From: Flavobacteriales bacterium
GTDB lineage: Bacteria; Bacteroidota; Bacteroidia; Flavobacteriales_D; Sanyastnellaceae
Assembly (NCBI GenBank): GCA_018402085.1
Contig: JAGYJM010000002.1
Coordinates: forward strand, 558,001-622,000
Length of the DNA stretch: 64,000 nt
Direction of reading: 5' to 3'
The notes under the pieces are model-generated. The model saw only the letters and a list, made by a program, of their open reading frames with translations, ran no database searches and had not been told where the DNA came from. The number at the start of each line of letters is the position of its first letter. Position 1 is the stretch's first letter. A program made the translations under genes and the position numbers. Of this stretch, positions 17,278 to 25,813 are shown piece by piece.

Positions 17278-18801
17278 TTACGCCTTATCGTTGGGCTTGT
17301 AGCGCAATTCAAAGAGGTCTTTGCGGCGATCGCGGAGGTTGCGCACGCTGCCGAAACGGTGCAATTGCTTGAGGCGCATGAGGTCGACATCGGCAATAAG
17401 GATCATCTCGGTGTTGGGTGTGGCCTCGGCTTTGACCCCGTTGGTCGGGAAGGCAAAGTCGCACGGCGTGAAGACCATCGACTGGGCGAACTGGATATCC
17501 ATATTGTGCACCTTCGGCAGGTTGCCCACCGAGCCGGCAATAGCGACATAACATTCATTCTCTACCGCGCGGGCAGCGGCACAGTTGCGCACCCGCATGT
17601 AGCCGTTCTGGGTATCGGTGAGGAAGGGTACAAAGAGAATCTTCATCCCCTCGTCAGCGAGCAGGCGGGGAAGCTCAGGGAACTCTACATCATAGCAAAT
17701 CAACACGCCGATTTTTCCGCAGTCGGTGTCGAAGGTGCGCAGGAAATCACCCCCTTGCATACCCCATGAGCTGGCTTCATCAGGGGTGACGTGCAGCTTG
17801 ACATAGCGCTCACTTGAACCATCGCGGCGGCATAAGTATCCCACATTTAGCAACTTGTCGCCTTTGAGTTCAGGCATACTGCCCGTGATGATATTGATAT
17901 TGTACGAAACAGCAAGCTCTTGAAAGTAATCACGGATGCGTGCTGTGAAATCGGCCAGCTCACGCACAGCAATGTGCGAAGGTTGGTCGTTGAAGGGAGC
18001 CATCAGCGGTGCGTTGAAGAATTCGGGGAAGAGCACGAAATCGCATTTATAACCGGCAACGGCGTCAACGAAGTACTCGATCTGGTTGAAAAGTTCGCCG
18101 GTAGAGCGGTAGGGGCGCATCTGCCATTGTACGAGTCCGAGGCGAACCTCACCGGTCACACGTTTAGCAGGTGGCGTGTAGTAGATGTTGTCCCACTGTA
18201 ACAATACCGCGTATTCACCGCTCTCGGCATCATCCGGCATGTAGCCTTTCATGATGCGCTTCACGTGAAAGTCATTTGCGGTCTGAAAGGTCAGCACCGG
18301 GTCGAATATCTCACGAAGCCTGACCTTTTCAATGTAGGCGCGGGGTGTAAGTTCGTCTTGATGTTCGTGGTAGTTAGGAATACGTCCGCCAAACACGATG
18401 GCGCGCAGATCAAGTCGTTCGCAGAGCTCTTTGCGTGCATCGTACAGGCGTCGCGCAAGGCGCATACCTCTGAATTCAGGGTGAATGAAGACCTCTATGC
18501 CATAGAGCACATCGCCATCCGGGTCGTGGGTATCGAAGGTGAAGTGCCCGGTGATCTGTTCGTAGGTGTGTTGTTGACCGTAGCTTCCCAGCTCTACGAT
18601 GATGCTGAGGGCACTGCCAACTACTTTGCCGTCAACCAGGATGCCGAGCTGGCCCTCCGGAAAGATTTCAAGCAGTCGTTTCAGGTGTTTCTCTTGCCAG
18701 TGTGCTCCTTGCCAGTTCTCATAAGCTTCGATCATGCTCTGGCGAAGCTGCTGGTAATCGTCAATATGTAATTGACGCAGTTCAATGCGGGGTGTAGCCA
18801 T
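17278..18801 (-). CDS. GNAT acetyltransferase fused to carbon-nitrogen hydrolase
   Basis: A 507-residue two-domain protein. Residues 1-210 form a GNAT domain (DVLYGIEVFIHPEFRGMRLA is the acetyl-CoA-binding motif A region). Residues 225-500 form a nitrilase-superfamily amidase with its Glu-Lys-Cys triad visible in FPEFFN, VKLHVTPDE and ICYDVEFPE. This fusion is widespread in Bacteroidota and other phyla and is usually annotated as a bifunctional N-acetyltransferase/C-N hydrolase of unknown substrate. It is the middle gene of a minus-strand operon: mscS ends 24 bases upstream and the GDPD gene follows. The presence of both active sites suggests it acts on acylated amines or amides, which is inference only. 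Confidence 0.92.
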   Translation of the reverse strand: MATPRIELRQLHIDDYQQLRQSMIEAYENWQGAHWQEKHLKRLLEIFPEGQLGILVDGKVVGSALSIIVELGSYGQQHTYEQITGHFTFDTHDPDGDVLYGIEVFIHPEFRGMRLARRLYDARKELCERLDLRAIVFGGRIPNYHEHQDELTPRAYIEKVRLREIFDPVLTFQTANDFHVKRIMKGYMPDDAESGEYAVLLQWDNIYYTPPAKRVTGEVRLGLVQWQMRPYRSTGELFNQIEYFVDAVAGYKCDFVLFPEFFNAPLMAPFNDQPSHIAVRELADFTARIRDYFQELAVSYNINIITGSMPELKGDKLLNVGYLCRRDGSSERYVKLHVTPDEASSWGMQGGDFLRTFDTDCGKIGVLICYDVEFPELPRLLADEGMKILFVPFLTDTQNGYMRVRNCAAARAVENECYVAIAGSVGNLPKVHNMDIQFAQSMVFTPCDFAFPTNGVKAEATPNTEMILIADVDLMRLKQLHRFGSVRNLRDRRKDLFELRYKPNDKA

Positions 18802-18825
18802 GGGGGGAAGTTACTGAAGTGCGCC

Positions 18826-19695
18826 TCAGTCTGAAAGGGGAGAGGCAGGACCGGGTCCTTTGAATACAAGTGTGCGGTGCGGGTAGGGGATTTCGATGCC
18901 TTCTTTTTCGAAGCGCTTGCGTACGAGGTAGTTGACATCGGTATGGAGATCCCAGGCGTCACCTGCATTCTCGGCCCAGGCAAAAGCGCGCAAAAGAATA
19001 GCGTACTCGCCTAACTCTGAAACACGGATGGTCACTTTTGGGTCACCGGCTTCTATTTCTTCGGGGGTGCGTTTATCAATGCACTTGGGGTGTACTTCAC
19101 AGATTTCGCGCAGTGCCGCAATTGCTTTGTCGATATCTGCATCGTAGGCAATGCCGACATCAATCCACCGGCAAATAGACGGGTCGTCAATGCTGTCATT
19201 GATAACCGTTTGTGAACTGATGATAGAATTTGGCATGATGATGCGGCGATTGCGGAAATCGCGCAGCACCGTGTGACGGAGAGTGATGTCGGTGACGCGT
19301 CCGCGGTACTCTACGCCCACATTAATGATGTCACCCACGCGAAAGGGTTTGAAAATCACGATGAACACGCCCGAAATGATATTTCCAAGTGCGGCTTGCG
19401 CAGCAAAACCGATGACCACGGCGAGAATACCGGCACCTGCAAAGAGGGTTACCGCTACTGATTTCAGCTGAGGTATCGTCAGCACAATGGCGATGAGTGC
19501 GCCCGTCCAGATTAAAAATCGAATGGTATTGCGCAGAAACTTCAGTGCAGTGACACTTGCATCTTCGTCACCTTTTTGTCCGATTCGCTTATTGACTGAC
19601 CAGACCACAACCCTGGTGACAAAAAGAGCCATAAGCACGATCGCAGTCACTACGATGAGGTATTCAGGGATGTAATCGGGGATGTTTAATTTCAT
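18826..19695 (-). CDS. Small-conductance mechanosensitive channel (MscS family)
   Basis: A 289-residue inner-membrane channel that opens when the membrane is stretched, releasing solutes after osmotic downshock. Three N-terminal membrane segments precede the pore-lining helix (LFAGAGILAVVIGFAAQAAL, continuing GNIISGVF) and the beta domain (PFRVGDIINVGVEYRGRVTDI, RIIMPNSIISSQTVIN). The C-terminal cytoplasmic vestibule is complete. The frame runs to a TTG at 19701, but ATG 19695 is the more likely start. It is first in an operon with the nitrilase fusion and GDPD genes and is divergent from the metal-efflux operon. Confidence 0.93.
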   Translation of the reverse strand: MKLNIPDYIPEYLIVVTAIVLMALFVTRVVVWSVNKRIGQKGDEDASVTALKFLRNTIRFLIWTGALIAIVLTIPQLKSVAVTLFAGAGILAVVIGFAAQAALGNIISGVFIVIFKPFRVGDIINVGVEYRGRVTDITLRHTVLRDFRNRRIIMPNSIISSQTVINDSIDDPSICRWIDVGIAYDADIDKAIAALREICEVHPKCIDKRTPEEIEAGDPKVTIRVSELGEYAILLRAFAWAENAGDAWDLHTDVNYLVRKRFEKEGIEIPYPHRTLVFKGPGPASPLSD

Positions 19696-19793
19696 TGTCA
19701 AGACGAAGGTATGCGCTTTTAGTCATGTATGCTGCGTGCATCGAATTAAAGGTTTTTGTGACGATTGTCATAGGCTGTTCATGAACGCTCAAC

Positions 19794-19801
19794 TACATTT
19801 G
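19794..19801 (+). promoter_or_regulatory. Candidate -7 box TACATTTG of the metal-efflux operon
   Basis: A perfect TAnnTTTG match ending 5 bases before the ATG at 19807. Transcription would begin at or next to the start codon, giving a leaderless message, unless translation starts at the second ATG (19831). Confidence 0.5.
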
Positions 19802-19806
19802 TTACG

Positions 19807-20196
19807 ATGCGAGTACTTGCTTTCATATGGATGTTTTGGTTTGGAGCGGGCAGTATCGCCCCCGGTAATGATTTGACACAGGTGCTCATGCTCTTCAATT
19901 TGGCAGAGCATTATGCCGAGCACTGCGAAGAAGCCCGGGAGTGCGGTGATGATGAGTTTGGAGTGCTTGAGTTTATTTCGATGCATTATTCTGACCACGA
20001 GCATCGCCGCTCAGCGCATGACAGCGATGACCATCTTCCTTTTCACGGGATGCTCTCCGTCATGACCCTGGCACCTCCCAATCCTGTATGTCTTTCATTG
20101 CCAGAACCTATGCCATGGGCTGAGCACGTTTTTGTCTATCTTGAAGTTCAGGGAGCAGACCACCTTAGCAAGATATTTCGTCCTCCACATGCTTGA
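19807..20196 (+). CDS. His/Cys-containing exported small protein leading the heavy-metal efflux operon
   Basis: The 129-residue protein has a short hydrophobic N-terminus (VLAFIWMFWFGAGSIAPG) that could be a signal peptide, then a metal-ligand-rich middle with HYAEHCEEARECGDDE and HYSDHEHRRSAHDSDDH. I do not recognise a named family. Small His-rich exported proteins are often found just upstream of CzcA/CusA pumps in Bacteroidota. Inference: a periplasmic metal-binding or sensing protein feeding the pump. It precedes the pump gene by 60 bases, with a mini-hairpin between them. Confidence 0.6.
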   Translation: MRVLAFIWMFWFGAGSIAPGNDLTQVLMLFNLAEHYAEHCEEARECGDDEFGVLEFISMHYSDHEHRRSAHDSDDHLPFHGMLSVMTLAPPNPVCLSLPEPMPWAEHVFVYLEVQGADHLSKIFRPPHA

Positions 20197-20203
20197 TCGT
20201 TTG

Positions 20204-20227
20204 CAGGCGCGAAAGCGCCTGGATGCC
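20204..20227 (+). repeat. GATG mini-hairpin, copy 3 (intergenic, in the efflux operon)
   Basis: Stem CAGGCGC, loop GAAA, stem GCGCCTG, then GATGCC. It lies between the His-rich gene and the pump gene and would form in their shared message. Confidence 0.75.
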
Positions 20228-20256
20228 TTTGTCTATTGACGATCAAGATTTTTTCT

Positions 20257-23200
20257 ATGCAAAACATAATAGCATTCAGCCTGCGGTATAAATCTACCGT
20301 GCTGATTTTTGCAGCCTTCATAGCTGCATCGGGATTCTACTCACTGAGTAAGCTACCCATCGGGGCGGTTCCGGATATTACCAATAACCAGGTGCAGGTG
20401 ATTACCACTTCGCGCAATCTTTCTACCGAAGACGTGGAGAAGTTTCTGACCTATCCGATTGAGCTCGAAATGGCCAACCTGCCCGGAGTCAAGGAGATTC
20501 GGTCAGTCAGCAAATTCGGACTATCGGTGGTCACAGTCATCTTCGAAGAAGACATGGGGACCTATTTGCCCCGTCAGCTTATTTCGGAGAAAATCGCTTC
20601 GGCCAAACAGAACATTCCCGAGTCGTTTGGCACGCCCTTTATGGGACCCATCACTACCGGACTGGGAGAGATCTACCAGTATACACTCGACCTAAAGCCG
20701 GGGTATGAAGACCATTACACCGCGATGGAACTGCGTACCATTCATGACTGGGTGGTAAAGCGTCAGCTCGCCGGTATTGACGGCGTGGTGGAGGTGAATA
20801 CTTGGGGAGGGTTTCTGAAGCAGTATGAAGTGGAGGTAGATCCGCTTGCGCTGCAAAGCACGGGTGTTTCTCTGCAAGAAGTATACGATGCCTTACAGGC
20901 TAACAATCTTGTGTCAGGAGGGGCCTATATTGAAAAGAATGGCGTGAGCTATTTTATTCGTGGCGAGGGACTCATGGGGAATGCCGGGGCCATTCAATCG
21001 ACACTGGTTCGCCGTGTGAATGGAGTATCGGTGACGGTGAATGACGTGGCGAAGGTGCAGTACGGACATGCTCCGCGGTTTGGTGCGATCACTGCGAATG
21101 GCGAAGGAGAGACTGTGCTCGGACAAGTCATGATGCTCAAAGGCGCCAACTCGAACGATGTCATCAACCGGGTGAAAGAGCGGGTTGAGCAAGTCTCGAA
21201 AAGTCTTCCTGAAGGCGTCTTCATCAATCCCTTTCTCGACCGCTCAGAGCTAATTGGACGAACTACGGCGACCGTTCAGACGAATCTGCTGGAGGGCTGT
21301 CTAATTGTGATTTTCGTGGTTGTCTTGCTGCTGGGTAATTTCAGAAGCGGACTGGTTGTCGCATCGGTGATTCCGCTCTCACTGCTTTTCGCCTTGACGA
21401 TGATGTACATCTTCGGTGTAGATGCAAACTTGATGAGTCTGGGCGCCATCGACTTCGGGATCATCATCGATGGTGCGGTGATTATTGTGGAGTTCGTTGC
21501 TGCAAAGATGGCGGTCATGTCAGGTGAGCTGCAAAATGCGAAGCCGTCTCAGCGTCGGTCGCTCAAAGACAGCATTACCCTGGATAGCGCTTCTAAAATG
21601 ATGCGCTCGGCCATCTTTGGTCAGCTGATTATTCTTATTGTTTTCATTCCGATTCTTTCGATGACGGGAGTTGAGGGAAAGATGTTCAGGCCGATGGCGC
21701 TGACCTTCAGCTTCGCTTTGATCGGAGCCATGATTCTCTGCCTGACCTATGTGCCGGTCATCTCGTCTTTGGTCTTGAGCGATAAAGGTGCTGACGGTAA
21801 CACAGTATCACGCGGCATCATTCATTTTCTGGACAGAGTTTATCGTCCGGTGTTGAGTGGAGCGATGCGTGCGGGCAACCTGGTTTTGCTCATCGCTGTG
21901 GGATTGCTGGTGGTGACCTACTTCGTTTTTGACCGGTTGGGAGGCGAGTTTGTTCCCACGCTTGACGAAGGTGATTTCGTGGTACAGCCCGTTTTACCGG
22001 CGGGTACGAGCCTTTCTGAGACGATATACCTGACCACTCAAATGGAGCAGATCCTATTCGAGCATTTTCCGGAGGTGGATCAGATTGTGACCCGCATTGG
22101 TGCTGCAGAGGTGCCCACAGACCCGATGTCAATGGAAGAGAGTGATGTGATTGTTCGCTTGCATCCTCCTGATCAGTGGACCACAGCCTTGACGAAGGCA
22201 GAATTGGCCGAGAAAATGAAAGCGCAGCTTGCCGCACACCTCGGCATCGAGATGGAAATCACACAGCCTATCGAAATGCGTTTCAACGAGCTCATCACCG
22301 GCACACGCGCTGATCTTGCCATCAAGGTATTTGGTGAAGATCTGGAGACCTTGTTTGAGTTAGGGTCGTCGGTTAAGAAGATGATTGCAGAAGTAGACGG
22401 TGCCGCCGACGTCACCATGGAGAAGATCGACGGTATACCGATGCTCAGTGCTACGTTTGATCGCGACGCACTTGCAGCTTACGGACTCCATATTGATCAA
22501 GTCAGCCGATACATCAGCGCAATGATTGCCGGTGTTGAAACCGGTCAACTCTTCGAAGGCGAGCGACGTTTCGATGTGGTACTGCGCTTGAAAGAAAACG
22601 AAGGCAGCGCACTTGAGGCCTACCGCTCGCTGATGATTGACCTTCCTGAGGGTGGTCAAATTCCGCTCAGTGCCGTAGCGAAGGTGGAAATGAAAGAAAG
22701 TCCTGCCAAAATTTCGCGCGATGACACGCACCGTCGAGTGGTGGTGGGTGTAAACGTACGCGGACGTGACCTTGAATCAGTCGTAGATGACATCCAGGGC
22801 ATCTTGGGTGCTGAGCTTGAATTACCCACGGGGTATTCGATTGATTACGGCGGTCAATTTGAAAACCTGCGTCGGGCGCGACAGCGTTTGGCGATAGCGG
22901 TTCCGGTCGCACTTTTGCTGATCTTCTTTATGTTGTACACAGCCTTCAAATCTCTGAAAGAGGCCTTGATCATTTTCACAGCAATACCGCTAGCAGCTGT
23001 AGGTGGGGTGTTTTTACTTGCCATTCGTGATTTACCCTTCAGTATTTCAGCCGGAGTGGGGTTCATCGCACTGTTTGGGATAGCTGTGCTAAATGGTATT
23101 GTGCTGATTGAGCACTTGAAAACCCTCGTGCCGAATGACGGCGAGTCAGCACGCGATGCGATCGAGCGAGGCGCTCGCGAGCGGCTTCGTCCGGTGATTT

Positions 23201-24603
23201 TGACCGCTTCGGCCGCAGCGCTCGGATTCTTGCCAATGGCAACCTCCCTTACCGCCGGAGCAGAGGTGCAGCGTCCGCTGGCTACCGTAGTGATCGGTGG
23301 GCTGGTGACCTCGACCTTGCTTACCCTGGTTGTGTTACCGGTGCTGTACCATCGTTTCATTGCAGGAGACCATGGTTGGTCTCATGTGAAGAAAGCTGCT
23401 TTGATGCTGCTGGTACTCATCCTGTCTGCAGGAGTCACTTCAGAGGTTTCAGCACAAGAGACGCCACAGATGGCCAAGGCGGGTTGGACGCTTGACGCAG
23501 CCCTTGATCAGGGATTGACGCAACATCCTGCCGTTTCGGCAGCAAAAAAAGAACTGGAAGCCCTGAAAGAAGCAGAACCCGTGCGGATTGAAATGCCTGC
23601 GCCTGAAGTCTATCATTCATTCGATGAAAACAACATTGCTGAAAACGGAGAGCCGATTTCAGTCTTTGGTGTCTCTCAAACAGTACCGCTGCCGGGAAGC
23701 AACAACGGTGCGCGCAGAATGCACCGTGCAGAGGTTAGCGCGTTGGAGCAGAACCTGCGTCTTACCGAGCGAAAAGTGAAGCGTGAAATTGCGACGACCT
23801 TTATGCAACAGGTGGTTCAGGCTGAGCGACTGAGAAGACTGACGACACTTGACAGCCTGCATCAGGTAAACCTGGCAGGCGTGAGATTACAAGCAGAACA
23901 GGGTGCGTTGTCAGGGGTTGACGTGCTCAGAGCAGAACAGCAGGCCTTGAGTATCCGCAAGCAGCAGATGGAGGCCGAAATGCAGTTGCGCACCCTCGAA
24001 TACCGACTTGGGAAACTCATCGGGCACGCTTCACCGGTGCAAGTGTTGCACGACAGACTCGTTCTCATGCTTGAAACACCTGAGTTGAGCAACTTGCCTG
24101 CTTTGCAGCATAAAGAGGCGCTACTGCGGAGGGCGGAGGCCGAAATCAGTGAACAGCGCAGTGCGCGCATTCCACAGCTTTCGCTCGAAGGATTTGAGGG
24201 TGCAAATAACGCACCGGGTGCTAAACGCTATGCTGGCTTTCGGGTAGGATTGACGCTTCCGATCTGGCCAACTACTACCAAGCGCAGGGTCGCGCAGGCA
24301 CGTTTGAATGCAGACGCTGCAAAGTCTTCGGTAGAGCAAGTTCGTCTTGAATCTGAACTTGACCTCAATGCACGTTTTGAGCAAGCTGAATACCTGCAAC
24401 GTGTGAATTTACTCTATGAGCGGCAGTCGGTTCCGAATGCAGAACTACTGTTGGAAGCCACTTTAAAAGCCCGCAAAGAAGGTGCGACCTCTCTGCAATC
24501 TGCACTGCTCGATATAGAGCGCGCTGCACGCACCCAGCTTGAATTTCTCGATCAGTGTGAAGCACTGAATGATCTTATCATTTCTATCAAATACCACGAA
24601 TAA
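20257..24603 (+). CDS. CusA/CzcA heavy-metal efflux RND pump fused to a TolC-like outer-membrane domain
   Basis: A 1448-residue fusion. Residues 1-1045 are a complete RND pump of the heavy-metal branch: SKLPIGAVPDITNNQVQVIT at the N-terminus, DFGIIIDGAVIIVE with the proton-relay Asp/Glu in helix 4, and GEFVPTLDEGDFVVQPVLPA in the periplasmic loop. From about 1070 to the end the sequence is an outer-membrane efflux protein (GWTLDAALDQGLTQHPAVSA, FGVSQTVPLPGSNN). Such fusions are common in Bacteroidota and presumably drive Cu, Ag, Zn, Co or Cd export out of the cell. The frame is open to TTG 20236; ATG 20257 is the better start. It overlaps the adaptor gene by one base (TAATG). Confidence 0.95.
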   Translation: MQNIIAFSLRYKSTVLIFAAFIAASGFYSLSKLPIGAVPDITNNQVQVITTSRNLSTEDVEKFLTYPIELEMANLPGVKEIRSVSKFGLSVVTVIFEEDMGTYLPRQLISEKIASAKQNIPESFGTPFMGPITTGLGEIYQYTLDLKPGYEDHYTAMELRTIHDWVVKRQLAGIDGVVEVNTWGGFLKQYEVEVDPLALQSTGVSLQEVYDALQANNLVSGGAYIEKNGVSYFIRGEGLMGNAGAIQSTLVRRVNGVSVTVNDVAKVQYGHAPRFGAITANGEGETVLGQVMMLKGANSNDVINRVKERVEQVSKSLPEGVFINPFLDRSELIGRTTATVQTNLLEGCLIVIFVVVLLLGNFRSGLVVASVIPLSLLFALTMMYIFGVDANLMSLGAIDFGIIIDGAVIIVEFVAAKMAVMSGELQNAKPSQRRSLKDSITLDSASKMMRSAIFGQLIILIVFIPILSMTGVEGKMFRPMALTFSFALIGAMILCLTYVPVISSLVLSDKGADGNTVSRGIIHFLDRVYRPVLSGAMRAGNLVLLIAVGLLVVTYFVFDRLGGEFVPTLDEGDFVVQPVLPAGTSLSETIYLTTQMEQILFEHFPEVDQIVTRIGAAEVPTDPMSMEESDVIVRLHPPDQWTTALTKAELAEKMKAQLAAHLGIEMEITQPIEMRFNELITGTRADLAIKVFGEDLETLFELGSSVKKMIAEVDGAADVTMEKIDGIPMLSATFDRDALAAYGLHIDQVSRYISAMIAGVETGQLFEGERRFDVVLRLKENEGSALEAYRSLMIDLPEGGQIPLSAVAKVEMKESPAKISRDDTHRRVVVGVNVRGRDLESVVDDIQGILGAELELPTGYSIDYGGQFENLRRARQRLAIAVPVALLLIFFMLYTAFKSLKEALIIFTAIPLAAVGGVFLLAIRDLPFSISAGVGFIALFGIAVLNGIVLIEHLKTLVPNDGESARDAIERGARERLRPVILTASAAALGFLPMATSLTAGAEVQRPLATVVIGGLVTSTLLTLVVLPVLYHRFIAGDHGWSHVKKAALMLLVLILSAGVTSEVSAQETPQMAKAGWTLDAALDQGLTQHPAVSAAKKELEALKEAEPVRIEMPAPEVYHSFDENNIAENGEPISVFGVSQTVPLPGSNNGARRMHRAEVSALEQNLRLTERKVKREIATTFMQQVVQAERLRRLTTLDSLHQVNLAGVRLQAEQGALSGVDVLRAEQQALSIRKQQMEAEMQLRTLEYRLGKLIGHASPVQVLHDRLVLMLETPELSNLPALQHKEALLRRAEAEISEQRSARIPQLSLEGFEGANNAPGAKRYAGFRVGLTLPIWPTTTKRRVAQARLNADAAKSSVEQVRLESELDLNARFEQAEYLQRVNLLYERQSVPNAELLLEATLKARKEGATSLQSALLDIERAARTQLEFLDQCEALNDLIISIKYHE

Positions 24604-25742
24604 TGACAACCCGAAATAGTTTATTCATTCTTGTCTTCGGCGCTCTTATCGTCTCATGCGGAGAAGCAGAACAAGCACCTGCTCCTATTGCCACGCCGGC
24701 ACAAACCGGATTCTTTGTGTCGCATAGCCAGTTTAATACCCTCCGCATGCGAAACGTCACCCTCATCGATACCGTACTCACGGAGCAAATTGAAATGAGA
24801 GGCCGTGTCACCGTTTCGCCAGAGAGTGAATTTGATTTGAGTCTGCCTTTTAACGGACAAGTCATTGAGATCGCCGTGAGCATCGGAGATGAGGTCAAAA
24901 AAGGGCAAGCGCTACTCGCGGTGCGGAGTGCAGAGTATGCCATCTTGCAAGAGCGCCACTTAAAAGCTCGCGCACAGGTTGACTACCTTTTAAAGGAGTC
25001 AGAACGAACTCAGGTGCTGAACGATGCGGAAGTGACCGCGAACTCAGACAGGGAGCGCATTGAAAGTGAACTGCAAGGTGCTGAAGCAGCGTTGCAATCG
25101 CTCCGGGCGCAACTGGAGGTTGTCGGTACATCTAACAATGAAAGGCTTACGAACCGCTTGGTGATTCGCGCGCCTCACTCCGGTATCGTGACAGCAATTG
25201 CGGTGAATCAGGGGCATTTCTTAGAAGCCTATCAACCGGCAATTACCTTGCTCGATCCTTCGGGCATGCGCCTTGAGTTAGCTGCATTCGACCATCAGGT
25301 AGATGCATTGCAGCCGGGATCAATGGTAGAGTTTCAAACCATCGGTAATGCTAAGCGCCAGACGGGGGTCATGGCTCAGATTGTGCCGAAAAGCAGCCTG
25401 CGGCAGCAAGCCTTTCGTGTGATCGTAGAGCGCGGTAAGGCAGATTGGTCGGCACTTCAGCCCGGTTTGGCAGTGAAAGCGGTGGCAAAAGGTCAGCAGC
25501 AGAAAGTGCTGGCTTTTCCGTCAAGTGCCTTGGCGGGTGATCCGGGGCAGCCCTCCTTTTTCGCCGTGACATCGCTCACCGGAGAGTCGGAAACAGCACA
25601 TGATACAACGGGCTACCGCTACCGAAAGATAAGGCCCGAGTATATCTTCGTCAGCGGAGAGTGGGCGGGTGTGCTGCCCGCAAGTATGGATGTCAATACC
25701 CGGGTATTGGCCAGAGGAGTGCAACATATTTCGCTTGAATAG
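24603..25742 (+). CDS. RND efflux periplasmic adaptor (CusB/CzcB family) lipoprotein
   Basis: The 379-residue adaptor links the RND pump to its outer-membrane channel. A lipobox (LIVSC, Cys 19) indicates a lipid-anchored protein facing the periplasm. The biotinyl-lipoyl half-motifs (NGQVIEIAVSIGDEVKKGQALLA and RAPHSGIVTAIAVNQGHFLE) flank an alpha-helical hairpin at about 110-175, followed by the beta-barrel and the membrane-proximal domain. It is the last gene of the efflux operon, with a one-base stop-start overlap, and is followed by 71 bases before the adhesin gene. No C-terminal metal-binding extension is present. Confidence 0.92.
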   Translation: MTTRNSLFILVFGALIVSCGEAEQAPAPIATPAQTGFFVSHSQFNTLRMRNVTLIDTVLTEQIEMRGRVTVSPESEFDLSLPFNGQVIEIAVSIGDEVKKGQALLAVRSAEYAILQERHLKARAQVDYLLKESERTQVLNDAEVTANSDRERIESELQGAEAALQSLRAQLEVVGTSNNERLTNRLVIRAPHSGIVTAIAVNQGHFLEAYQPAITLLDPSGMRLELAAFDHQVDALQPGSMVEFQTIGNAKRQTGVMAQIVPKSSLRQQAFRVIVERGKADWSALQPGLAVKAVAKGQQQKVLAFPSSALAGDPGQPSFFAVTSLTGESETAHDTTGYRYRKIRPEYIFVSGEWAGVLPASMDVNTRVLARGVQHISLE

Positions 25743-25813
25743 CAAAATGTAACCCCTGCTCTGCATCGTGCGTAAGATATCGTGACTACTACTCGCTGAT
25801 ACCTTATTGCCAC

